From contig JACRMH010000003.1 in assembly GCA_016219545.1 (NCBI GenBank), positions 62,001 through 126,000 of the forward strand: a DNA stretch of 64,000 nucleotides. The letters are read 5' to 3'. Made by a program: the position numbers and the translations under genes. A model generated the notes under the pieces. It was not told the origin of the DNA, made no database searches, and was given only the letters and a program-made list of their open reading frames with translations. This document shows, in pieces, positions 44,127 to 52,080 of this stretch (positions within the stretch are counted from its first letter, which is position 1; each line of letters opens with the position of its first letter). This DNA comes from Chloroflexota bacterium (GTDB taxonomy: Bacteria; Chloroflexota; Anaerolineae; Anaerolineales; Villigracilaceae).

Positions 44127-45050
44127 ATGGCAATATCGAAGACGGAATGGATCTGGCATAACGGTCAATTTGTAAAATGGGATGACGCAAACGTCCACAT
44201 TACGACGCATGCCTTGCATTACGGTTCAAGTGTGTTCGAAGGAATTCGGTCATACTCAACCAAAGCTGGTCCAGCAATTCTGGGACTTGATCCTCACGTA
44301 CAGAGACTGTTCGACTCATGCCGCGTCATGCGCATGGATCTGCCATATACACAGGAACAGACTTCTTCCGCCATTATTGAAACCGTGCGCCGTAATGGAC
44401 TGGATGCCTGTTATATCCGTCCATTGGCGTACAAAGGCACAGGGACGATCACCCTGGATGCGCGCGGCGCCCAAACTGAATTTGCCATCATGGCCTTTGA
44501 CTTTGGCCGACTGCTTGGCACGGATGGAATTGAGAATGGCGTGGATGTAATGGTCAGCAGTTGGCGGCGCATGGCCCCAGACACCCACGCTGGCATGACC
44601 AAGGCCGGCGGCAACTATGTCAACTCTGGCTTTGTGACCATGGAAGCCAATGACCTGGGTTACATGGAAGGCATTACGCTGGATGTGAATGGACACGTCA
44701 GCGAAGGGAGCGGCGAGAATATCTTTGTTGTGTATCGCGGTGCGATTTACACTCCGCCTGTAGGCGCATCCATTTTATTGGGAGTAAATCGCAGTTACAT
44801 TATCACCCTCGCCCATGAGTTGGGGTATGAAGTCCGCGAAGATACTTTTCCGCGCGAGATGCTGTATGTAGCCGATGAACTCTTCTTCACAGGCACAGCC
44901 GTGGAAGTGACTCCCATCCGCTCGGTGGACAGGATCAAGATCGGGAACGGTGGGCGCGGCCCGGTCACGGAGAAAATCCAAAGTCAATTCTTTGGCATCA
45001 TCAGCGGAGACATCCCTGACAAACATGGCTGGATGACGCTGGTTAAATAA
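44127..45050 (+). CDS. ilvE: branched-chain amino acid aminotransferase
   Basis: A 307-residue class IV PLP aminotransferase. Signatures: HALHYGSSVFEGIRSY, YIRPLAYKG, MTKAGGNYVNSGF (with the PLP-binding Lys), the class IV signature EGSGENIFVVY, and the ELFFTGTAVEVTPI phosphate-binding segment. It transfers the amino group between Leu/Ile/Val and 2-oxoglutarate. CAGGAGA precedes the ATG. Control by a Leu-specific T-box matches the reaction. Confidence 0.95.
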   Translation: MAISKTEWIWHNGQFVKWDDANVHITTHALHYGSSVFEGIRSYSTKAGPAILGLDPHVQRLFDSCRVMRMDLPYTQEQTSSAIIETVRRNGLDACYIRPLAYKGTGTITLDARGAQTEFAIMAFDFGRLLGTDGIENGVDVMVSSWRRMAPDTHAGMTKAGGNYVNSGFVTMEANDLGYMEGITLDVNGHVSEGSGENIFVVYRGAIYTPPVGASILLGVNRSYIITLAHELGYEVREDTFPREMLYVADELFFTGTAVEVTPIRSVDRIKIGNGGRGPVTEKIQSQFFGIISGDIPDKHGWMTLVK

Positions 45051-45056
45051 CTCACC

Positions 45057-45132
45057 GTGATTCCCTGAGCGGTAGCGAAGGGTCTCTCCACCAACCTGAG
45101 AGGTTCTTCGCTATCGCTCAGAACGACACTAT
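45057..45132. repeat. dispersed palindromic repeat ('GTGATTCCC ... CAGAACGACAC' family)
   Basis: Starts GTGATTCCCTGAGCGGTAGC and ends TTCTTCGCTATCGCTCAGAA then CGACAC; the two arms are inverted versions of GAGCG-TAGCGAAG. A short relative is at 57957-57992 and an in-frame relative is in lutBC at 13684-13770. Confidence 0.75.
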
Positions 45133-45205
45133 GGAAAGTAAGTAAATAATTTTAGAGTCTGGCAGCAAACTGTCAGACTCCAGAGAATCTAAAAAGGAGG
45201 CACGA

Positions 45206-45289
45206 ATGAAACCTAATATCCGCATCAACTTTATCTTCTGGAAACGGGGGCCTCTTCTTCCACGCCTCCTTACCACCAGACCCGCCTGA
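45206..45289 (+). CDS. putative leader peptide of leuS
   Basis: A 27-codon frame with a near-perfect AAGGAGG ribosome binding site five bases before the ATG. It encodes MKPNIRINFIFWKRGPLLPR then LLTTRPA, with Leu-Leu pairs at codons 17-18 and 21-22, and ends 43 bases before leuS. The 3' half contains GCCTCCTT (45264-45271), complementary to its own ribosome binding site AAGGAGGC (45194-45201). Upstream lies a strong hairpin GAGTCTG/CAGACTC (within 45153-45180). A role in sensing leucyl-tRNA supply is inferred from the codons and position. Confidence 0.65.
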   Translation: MKPNIRINFIFWKRGPLLPRLLTTRPA

Positions 45290-45332
45290 TAATTGGCTAT
45301 TGATATCTGAAACCGACATCAACGAGGAAAGA

Positions 45333-47801
45333 ATGACTGATATATATTACAACCATAAGGAAGTAGAAGCTAAATGGCAGAAGAAATGGGAAGCGGACAA
45401 GTTGTACCGCTCTGTCATTGATACATCCAAGCCGAAGCATTATGCACTGACGATGCTGCCCTACCCCAGCGGCGACCTGCACATTGGTCACTGGTTTTCG
45501 ATGATCCCACCGGATACTCGCGCGCGTTTCATGCGGATGAAGGGCTATAACGTGTTGTTCCCGATGGGCTTCGATGCGTTTGGTCTGCCTGCGGAAAATG
45601 CCGCCATCAAAGACGGCATCCACCCAATGAAGCGGACTTTCCAAAACATCGACCGTATGCGCACACAGATGAAGACCATGGGCACGATGTTCGATTGGGA
45701 ACGTGAAGTGATCTCTGCCTCGCCCGAATACTATAAATGGACTGAATGGTTCTTCATTCAATTGTATAAGCAGGGCTTGGCCTATCGCAAAATGTCTGCG
45801 GTGGATTGGTGCCCGCATTGCAACACAACTCTGGCGCGTGAGCAGGTCTGGGGCGACGACCGTCACTGCGAACGCTGCGGCACGCCTGTCATCAAAAAGA
45901 ATTTGGATCAGTGGTTCTTCAAGGCCACCAAATATGCCGACGAATTGTTGAACTTCGAGGGCATTGATTGGCCGCAGACGGTCAAGACCTTGCAGACGAA
46001 TTGGATTGATCGCAGCGAAGGCGCATCTGTAATTTTCAAAACTGAATTTGGAAATCACGATGTAGAAATATTCACCACCCGCCCTGATACATTATGGGGT
46101 GCGACCTTCATGGTATTCTCGCCAGAACATCCATTGGTGAGTGAAATTACCACGCCTGAAAATAAAGCCGCGGTCGAAGAATACAAAGCACAGGCCGCGC
46201 GCCAGACGGAAATTCAACGCGGCGCAGTGGACAAGGAAAAGACGGGCGTATTCACTGGCGCGTATGCCGTCAACCCGGTCAATCAGGCGCGCATTCCAAT
46301 TTGGATCGCGGACTATGTCATGATGTCCTATGGCACGGGCGCGATCATGGCTGTGCCTGCGCATGACGAACGCGATTTTGCTTTTGCCAAAAAGTATGAA
46401 CTGCCCATCGTCGAAGTGATCAGCCCTGAGGTAGGGGCGACTCGCGAGTCGCCCTTGGAATCCGCATATATCGGCGCAGGTGTCATGGTCAACTCAGGCA
46501 TATTCAACGGCACAAAAGTCAATACAGAAAAAGGCAGAAAGAATCCTGGCATTGCAAAAGTGTTGGATTGGATCGCCGAAAAGAAAATCGGCAAGGAGTC
46601 GGTTAACTATCGTTACCGCGATTGGTTGATCAGCCGTCAGCGCTATTGGGGCGCTCCGATCCCGATGGTCAATTGCGAGATTCACGGTTGGAATCCCGTG
46701 CCTGATGACCAACTGCCAGTGACATTACCCGAAGATGTGGAGTGGCGACCAACTGGCGAAAGCCCGTTGAAACTGCACCCGACCTGGAAGAATACCACCT
46801 GCCCCGTCTGTAACGGACCTGCCACGCGCGAGACTGATACGATGGACACATTCATGTGCTCGTCATGGTATCACTTGCGCTATCTGTCGCCGCATTACGA
46901 TCAAGGCCCATTCGACGAAGCCGAGTACAACTATTGGATGCCTGTTGACACGTACACGGGCGGCATCGAACACGCCACCATGCATTTGCTGTACACGCGC
47001 TTTTTCCATAAGGCGCTGCGCGATGCGGGCATCGTGGAAGGTCACGAGCCGATGCTGCAATTGCGCAATCAGGGCATGGTGCTGGGCGAAGACGGCGATA
47101 AGATGTCCAAGAGCAAGGGCAATGTGATCGCACCTGATGTGCTGGTGGATAAATACGGCGCGGATAGCGTGCGCGCCTATATCATGTTCTTTGCGCGTTG
47201 GGAAATGGGTGCGCCGTGGGACTCGCAGGGTATTGAAGGATCGGTGCGCTGGATCAGGCGTGTGTGGACATTGTTCACCGATCCGACTCAGCCGGCAACT
47301 GCTTCAGAAGAGGTGAAGAAGAATCTGCGCCGAAAGGTTCACCAAACTTTGCGCAAAGTAACCCGTGACTTCGAGAACTTTGAATTCAACACGATCATTT
47401 CATCCCTGATGGAATTGATGAATGAAATGTACAAGGCGCGTGAAGCTGGCGCGGCCGGCAGTGACGAGTGGAAGGAAGCCCAGGAAATCTATTTGAAGAT
47501 GATGGCTCCCGCCACACCGCACATCGCCGAAGAATTGTGGTCATATTTGGGCAAGCCATATTCAGTCCACACACAAGCCTGGCCGCAAGTAGATGAAGCT
47601 GCCACAAAGGAAGACTCCATCGAACTGCCCGTCCAGATCAACGGTAAGGTACGTGACCGAATCACCGTCCCAGCCGAAGCAACCGATGATCAGATCAAGT
47701 CCGCAGCATTAGCGAGTGAAGTGGTGCAAAAATTCCTGGAAGGTAAAGAGCCGAAGAAAGTGATCGTGGCGAACAAGAAACTGGTCAGTGTTGTAGTTTA
47801 G
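45333..47801 (+). CDS. leuS: leucine--tRNA ligase
   Basis: An 822-residue class Ia synthetase. HIGH motif in GDLHIGHWF, KMSKS motif in DGDKMSKSKGN, a zinc-like CPHCNTTLA region, the CP1 editing domain (EIFTTRPDTLWGATFMVF, YGTGAIMAVPAHDERD) and the C-terminal anticodon domain. It charges tRNA-Leu and hydrolyses mischarged products. In the editing domain the residues EVGATRESPLE come from an in-frame palindromic repeat. The start at ATG 45333 follows GAGGAAAG; the frame also opens at TTG 45300. A leader peptide precedes it. Confidence 0.96.
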   Translation: MTDIYYNHKEVEAKWQKKWEADKLYRSVIDTSKPKHYALTMLPYPSGDLHIGHWFSMIPPDTRARFMRMKGYNVLFPMGFDAFGLPAENAAIKDGIHPMKRTFQNIDRMRTQMKTMGTMFDWEREVISASPEYYKWTEWFFIQLYKQGLAYRKMSAVDWCPHCNTTLAREQVWGDDRHCERCGTPVIKKNLDQWFFKATKYADELLNFEGIDWPQTVKTLQTNWIDRSEGASVIFKTEFGNHDVEIFTTRPDTLWGATFMVFSPEHPLVSEITTPENKAAVEEYKAQAARQTEIQRGAVDKEKTGVFTGAYAVNPVNQARIPIWIADYVMMSYGTGAIMAVPAHDERDFAFAKKYELPIVEVISPEVGATRESPLESAYIGAGVMVNSGIFNGTKVNTEKGRKNPGIAKVLDWIAEKKIGKESVNYRYRDWLISRQRYWGAPIPMVNCEIHGWNPVPDDQLPVTLPEDVEWRPTGESPLKLHPTWKNTTCPVCNGPATRETDTMDTFMCSSWYHLRYLSPHYDQGPFDEAEYNYWMPVDTYTGGIEHATMHLLYTRFFHKALRDAGIVEGHEPMLQLRNQGMVLGEDGDKMSKSKGNVIAPDVLVDKYGADSVRAYIMFFARWEMGAPWDSQGIEGSVRWIRRVWTLFTDPTQPATASEEVKKNLRRKVHQTLRKVTRDFENFEFNTIISSLMELMNEMYKAREAGAAGSDEWKEAQEIYLKMMAPATPHIAEELWSYLGKPYSVHTQAWPQVDEAATKEDSIELPVQINGKVRDRITVPAEATDDQIKSAALASEVVQKFLEGKEPKKVIVANKKLVSVVV
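46431..46456 (+). repeat. in-frame 'TAGGGGCGA' palindrome inside leuS
   Basis: GTAGGGGCGACTCGCGAGTC then GCCCTT; the middle 20 bases (46435-46454) are a perfect palindrome. It matches intergenic palindromes at 10546-10571, 29121-29148 and 54798-54829 and is translated as VGATRESPL. Confidence 0.8.
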
Positions 47802-47817
47802 ATGAAAGCTAAATAAC

Positions 47818-47856
47818 AAAAACGCGGACTTTCTGAGAAGAAGGTCCGCGTTTTTT
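47818..47856 (+). terminator. terminator of leuS
   Basis: Stem AAAAACGCGGACTT (from 47818) with AAGGTCCGCGTTTTTT, then further T residues. Confidence 0.9.
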
Positions 47857-47975
47857 GTTCTCCAATTTTCTTTTCACAAATAACCAACCAGTCTGTAAAA
47901 ATATTTATGAATGGGGCATCCAATAGTCATGTTGACATTTCAGATTATGAACATATACTTCAACCGGAGAAACAA

Positions 47976-49973
47976 ATGATAAAAAACCTGCGTTCTATTT
48001 TTATATTTTTTACTGTAGTATCTTTAGCATGTGGCTTTGCAACAAACTTATTACCTTCCAGCACCGCAACTAATGAAACCCCGCCTGCTCCCAACGCTCA
48101 AGTTGATGGCTTCTCGGCTGAAACGAATACTGACGGCAGCGTATACCTAAAATGGGATCCCATAAACGGTGCGGAACAATACCTGCTCGAAGTGATGATC
48201 GGCGAAGAATATCTTCCATTAGTTACATTGCCCGCAGACAAGACCTCCTACGAAGATAAAAATGCCCCTGCTTCCACTCAATTTACTTATCGTTTGAGCA
48301 GTCTGGTGAATTCTGAAAAGGGAACCAGCAAAGAGGTCACGGTAGAAACGCCTCAAGCAGCGATCAATCCACTTCAGGTGACTCTAGAGTTGGACCAGTC
48401 CGCCGCATCCTTGTCAATTGACCCAAACACTTTCGACCCGAGTTCAATTGATCCCAATAATTTTGACCCATCAATGTTCATGCCTCAACCAATTCAGGCG
48501 AAAGCCATAATCGGCCCACAGGGCGGCGAGGTTTCAGTGACCGGAAGTAACGGGGTAACTTATACGCTGAGCGTGCCTCCAGATGCACTTATGTTTGACA
48601 TACCGATCACGCTTAAACCTGTTTCCGGAATCTCTGATCTGCCTCTCAGCGGTGGATTAATGGCCGCTGTCATTATCGAACCCGAATCGCTGGCTTTTGA
48701 TATTCCGGCCACATTGACCATGTCCCCGCCCGCAGATTTTCCCGCCCCTGCCATGCCGCTAATCATGGCTTTTGCATTCGATGCCAATGGTCAAGAGTTC
48801 CATCTTTATCCATTCGATACGACCAATGGGCAAAGTAGTGCGGGAATTCAGCTTGCCAGTTTACAGTCCGCCCCTCATTTTGATAAACCGCAGTCGCCGA
48901 TTGCACCTGTGACGAATGGCGGCGGTTATGGTAAAGGCAACGGCACAGTTGACGACGCTAATAAGATCGCCCAGAATTCACCATCCAATCCGCAAGATCG
49001 CACAGAGCAGACTCTGGCAGAGGGACAGCTTGATGAATTAGCTCCACTCGGAAATATTGCCAACCTGAAGCTTGGCGAATCCATTCGACAAAACGCGGGC
49101 AAAGCTGATGATTGGGGCAAACTTTTCGAGACATTGGATAATTTCAGCACTTACGTTAATGCTGGCAGTGATAAGGCTAATAAACTAACGGACAAGATCC
49201 TCGACCGGTTGGTGGATAAAGCGAAAAAACTTTTGGATAAAAACAAGGGCAAATGCCTGACAAAGGATGACTATCTGGCACAAGATCTGGTGGAACGATT
49301 GACCAATCCAAAAGACAAGACATCGAAGCTCCTTGCTGAAAGGTTTAAACAAAAGTACGGGCAGAAATTGCTCGATGACCTGGCTAATGGGAATAAATCA
49401 TGCTCCTTCAAACTCACCATGAAATCAAATATCATCACGGATGGATCCGGCAGTTTTGTTATGATCACTGCAAACGTAACCGAGATGAAATTATTCCTTA
49501 AATATTCCCAGGGAGATATTTATTTAACAGGCACAGGAAAGATGAACGAGAAGATCGAATTTGAACCGGAAGGACCATGTGGAGCTGTCCCTATCACTCA
49601 ATATCCTGATTTGGATTTTCAAGTCCTTCAATTAATACCTGCCTTTGAGAATGACAAACTTATTGATTTTAGATTAAGTTATGATGTCAATGGCATGGAA
49701 AAATTTGAAGCCATCAATCCCAGCGGACTGGAATGCCTGACAGGGATTGGCATCACCGGCGGTGGCGATCTCTGGTTGGGCCAATTCAATTTAGCCAGGT
49801 TTTTACGGGGAGAGAGCGGCAGGATCAGAGACTGGAGCGTACCCGGGAATGTTGCTGATGGCAATGGGTTTAAGGCAATCTGGCAATCGAACGTAACGCC
49901 ATTAAAACAATCGGAATTAACCATAATAGATGATACGAAATTCGAACTGACCGTTACCCAAATTTCCAGGTAG
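47976..49973 (+). CDS. large secreted lipoprotein with fibronectin III-like and ZU5-like domains
   Basis: A 665-residue lipoprotein. Signal MIKNLRSIFIFFTVV, lipobox SLAC; then a short Pro/Ala linker; a fibronectin type III-like domain (about 40-125: GSVYLKWDPINGAEQYLLEV); a spacer with repeated DPN-FDP units (SIDPNTFDPSSIDPNNFDPS); a ZU5-like domain (GPQGGEVSVTGSNGVTYTL, SVPPDALMFDIPITL); a charged helical region (about 330-480) and an unassigned C-terminal beta-rich part. It is probably a surface adhesion or scaffold protein. The ATG at 47976 follows CGGAGAAACAA; the frame opens 69 bases earlier without signal-peptide character. Confidence 0.8.
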   Translation: MIKNLRSIFIFFTVVSLACGFATNLLPSSTATNETPPAPNAQVDGFSAETNTDGSVYLKWDPINGAEQYLLEVMIGEEYLPLVTLPADKTSYEDKNAPASTQFTYRLSSLVNSEKGTSKEVTVETPQAAINPLQVTLELDQSAASLSIDPNTFDPSSIDPNNFDPSMFMPQPIQAKAIIGPQGGEVSVTGSNGVTYTLSVPPDALMFDIPITLKPVSGISDLPLSGGLMAAVIIEPESLAFDIPATLTMSPPADFPAPAMPLIMAFAFDANGQEFHLYPFDTTNGQSSAGIQLASLQSAPHFDKPQSPIAPVTNGGGYGKGNGTVDDANKIAQNSPSNPQDRTEQTLAEGQLDELAPLGNIANLKLGESIRQNAGKADDWGKLFETLDNFSTYVNAGSDKANKLTDKILDRLVDKAKKLLDKNKGKCLTKDDYLAQDLVERLTNPKDKTSKLLAERFKQKYGQKLLDDLANGNKSCSFKLTMKSNIITDGSGSFVMITANVTEMKLFLKYSQGDIYLTGTGKMNEKIEFEPEGPCGAVPITQYPDLDFQVLQLIPAFENDKLIDFRLSYDVNGMEKFEAINPSGLECLTGIGITGGGDLWLGQFNLARFLRGESGRIRDWSVPGNVADGNGFKAIWQSNVTPLKQSELTIIDDTKFELTVTQISR

Positions 49974-49986
49974 CTATTCGTTCACA

Positions 49987-50030
49987 CAACACAGGGCATC
50001 CTTGTAGATACAACTGGGATACCCTGTGTT
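49987..50030. terminator. hairpin after the large lipoprotein gene
   Basis: AACACAGGG (49988-49996) pairs with CCCTGTGTT (50022-50030), extended inward by ATCC/GGAT. There is no clear T run, so termination is uncertain. Confidence 0.5.
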
Positions 50031-50106
50031 ATATTGTCAACTTGTATGGTGCAAACACGGCTGATTTTGTGTCGAAACCAACTTATAATCCCTTCCAGAT
50101 AACCCT

Positions 50107-50595
50107 ATGAATCATCTCTGGTCACCCTGGCGTATGAAATATATTGAAAATTATGAAAAAGAATCAGGCTGTGTCTTTTGCAATGCACAGTCCAAGGCGG
50201 ACAGTGCCGAGAATCTGATCGCCTTCCGCGGGAAAAATGCGTATGTGATCCTCAACCGTTATCCCTACACCAGCGGACATTTGATGGTCATCCCTTTTGA
50301 ACATAAATCCAATTTGGAAGAGTTGAATCCCGAGACGCGCGCCGAGATGATGGAACTCGCTTCACGCTGTACCACTATTTCGCGAAAGATCTATGGGACA
50401 GAATCCTTCAACATGGGGATCAACATCGGTGAAGCGGCAGGGGCGGGCGTGCTGGGACATGTCCATATTCATATTGTGCCGCGCTGGGCTGGGGATACGA
50501 ACTTCATGTCCACAACCGGAGAGACGCGAGTCCTGCCCGAGGCTTTGGAGGATACCTACCAGCGTGTGCGGGATGGATTTGCAAATGTAAAGTAG
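50107..50595 (+). CDS. HIT family nucleotide-binding protein
   Basis: A 162-residue histidine-triad protein. The triad HVHIHIVPRW gives the catalytic histidines; a CVFC motif is near residue 20, and YPYTSGHLMVIPFEHK is typical of the Ap4A hydrolase/phosphorylase-like branch. It probably cleaves dinucleoside polyphosphates or related nucleotides. A TATAAT box at 50084-50089 places the start of transcription only about 10 bases before the ATG. The AlkD-like gene follows after seven bases. Confidence 0.92.
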   Translation: MNHLWSPWRMKYIENYEKESGCVFCNAQSKADSAENLIAFRGKNAYVILNRYPYTSGHLMVIPFEHKSNLEELNPETRAEMMELASRCTTISRKIYGTESFNMGINIGEAAGAGVLGHVHIHIVPRWAGDTNFMSTTGETRVLPEALEDTYQRVRDGFANVK

Positions 50596-50602
50596 GTGGA
50601 GT

Positions 50603-51277
50603 ATGCATCCTTATGTTGATGCTCTGAAAAAGCTGTACGAACAAAACGCGAACCCGAACCAAGCAGTCCCGATGAGTCGCTACATGCGCGACCAGTTTGA
50701 ATACCTTGGGATCAAGACTCCGCAAAACGCATTGCTGATAAAAGGTTTCATTAACGAGCATGGGCTTCCTCCGCCAGATAAACTGGATGTCATTTCCCGT
50801 GAACTATGGTCGCTTCCACAGCGTGAATTCCAATATGTGGCAATAGGTTTGGTAAGAAAACTTGAAAATGAACTCGGACCGGAATTTATAATCACCCTTG
50901 AGTATTTGCTTATTACAAAATCATGGTGGGATACAGTGGACTCGATTGCGGGCGGCATCGTAGGCACACAATTCAAGCGCTTCCCCGATGTGAAGAAAAA
51001 GTATCTGAAGAAGTGGCGCAAATCCGATAACTTCTGGTTACGGCGCACTACCCTGCTTTTTCAACTCGGCTACAAAAAAGAAACGGACTTCGACCTGCTG
51101 TGTGAGATCATCAAGGAAAATCTCGGCTCGGATGAGTTCTTTATCAACAAAGCCATTGGCTGGTCATTGCGTCAGTACGCGCACACGAATCCTGCGCCTG
51201 TGAAAAAATTCGTGAAAGCCACCAAAGACTTGCATCCATTGAGTCGGCGTGAGGCGTTGAAGACTATCGGGGAGTAA
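50603..51277 (+). CDS. DNA alkylation repair protein (AlkD-like glycosylase)
   Basis: A 224-residue all-helical HEAT-repeat protein. It begins with the helix VDALKKLYEQNANPNQAVPM and carries ITKSWWDTVDSIAGGIVG, whose Trp and Asp correspond to the residues that hold and cleave the damaged base in AlkD, and NFWLRRTTLLFQLGYK. AlkD enzymes remove positively charged 3- and 7-methylpurines without flipping the base. It is in one unit with the HIT gene. Confidence 0.9.
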   Translation: MHPYVDALKKLYEQNANPNQAVPMSRYMRDQFEYLGIKTPQNALLIKGFINEHGLPPPDKLDVISRELWSLPQREFQYVAIGLVRKLENELGPEFIITLEYLLITKSWWDTVDSIAGGIVGTQFKRFPDVKKKYLKKWRKSDNFWLRRTTLLFQLGYKKETDFDLLCEIIKENLGSDEFFINKAIGWSLRQYAHTNPAPVKKFVKATKDLHPLSRREALKTIGE

Positions 51278-51299
51278 TCCGCCTGCGAGTATCGAGCGC

Positions 51300-51328
51300 T
51301 TGACTCTCCCCGCTTCGGCTCGTATAAT
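51300..51328 (+). promoter_or_regulatory. promoter of the valS T-box operon
   Basis: TTGACT (51300-51305) and TATAAT (51323-51328), spacing 17; transcription should start near 51335, just before the T-box stem I. Confidence 0.85.
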
Positions 51329-51337
51329 CTCAACCAT

Positions 51338-51588
51338 TCAGAAGTAGTAGGTAATTGCCTCTCTGACAGAAAAGAAGGTCATCGGCTGTGAGCCTTCGCA
51401 GAAAAGGGTTACCGAAGTCATCTGAAACCACTGGCGAAGAAAGCCTAAACAAAGGTCATTAGACCGCCACGGGAATGCCCGTTACAGCATAGACTGATGA
51501 ATGTCGGTCACAAAGCGCAGCCGGAAGGTTGAACTGAGGTGGTACCGCGGAGCACACGCTTCGTCCTCTTGATGGACGAGGCGTTTTT
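51338..51588 (+). promoter_or_regulatory. T-box riboswitch of the dinB-like/valS operon, Val (GUC) specifier
   Basis: The T-box AGGTGGTACCGCGG is at 51537-51550 and the terminator CGCTTCGTCC/GGACGAGGCG with T5 at 51557-51588. TTCAGA-AGTAGTA-GGT (from 51338) faces ACC-GAA-GTC-A-TCTGAA (51411-51426): the GGT/ACC and TTCAGA/TCTGAA helices enclose the AGTA/GAA specifier loop, giving specifier GTC at 51417-51419 (Val). This matches valS downstream. Confidence 0.95.
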
Positions 51589-51612
51589 GTTTAAGTTCGA
51601 CTGGAGAATGAA

Positions 51613-52080
51613 ATGGATATAAAGCAAATTCTTCAATCACAATATCTCGCAGCGCTTGCCATGTTGAAACAGGCAATCGTCCAATGTGCGCCGGAAGCAT
51701 GGGATAACCCGCAGGATAAGGACAAATTCTGGTTCGTCGCATATCACACACTTCGGTTTGCCCATCAGTACTTGAAAGCAAAAGACAAAGGCTATCCACG
51801 TTGGGAGCAGCGTCCGCATTCCCAGCCGGGCAATCCGTTTTCGAAAGAAGAAATTCTTGAAAGACTTGCCATGGTCGAGCGTGATGTCAGCGAACAGATA
51901 CCGATCATGAACCTCAACGAAAAAACCGGCGCTACTGGGAACCTCGCAAATAAGTTGGAGTTGCAAATTTATAACATCCGCCATATTCAACAGCACACTG
52001 GCGAACTTTATCAAAGATTGAGCGCGTATCCCGTCAAACTTGGATGGGCATCGCAACGATATAAGAAGGAGAAAGAATGA
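51613..52080 (+). CDS. DinB-like four-helix-bundle protein
   Basis: A 155-residue helical protein. The first helix MDIKQILQSQYLAALAMLK, the middle FWFVAYHTLRFAHQYL with a histidine, and the late helix RHIQQHTGELYQRLSAY with histidines fit a DinB/YfiT metal-binding bundle. Members serve as thiol-dependent transferases or have unknown roles. It is the first gene behind the Val T-box and overlaps valS by four bases (ATGA), so its synthesis is tied to valine supply. Its link to ValRS is unexplained. Confidence 0.75.
   Translation: MDIKQILQSQYLAALAMLKQAIVQCAPEAWDNPQDKDKFWFVAYHTLRFAHQYLKAKDKGYPRWEQRPHSQPGNPFSKEEILERLAMVERDVSEQIPIMNLNEKTGATGNLANKLELQIYNIRHIQQHTGELYQRLSAYPVKLGWASQRYKKEKE

Noticed and set aside
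45051-45332. T-box upstream of leuS
   Set aside because: No GGTACCGCGG motif, no AGTA/GAA specifier loop and no terminator stem; a leader peptide explains the region better.
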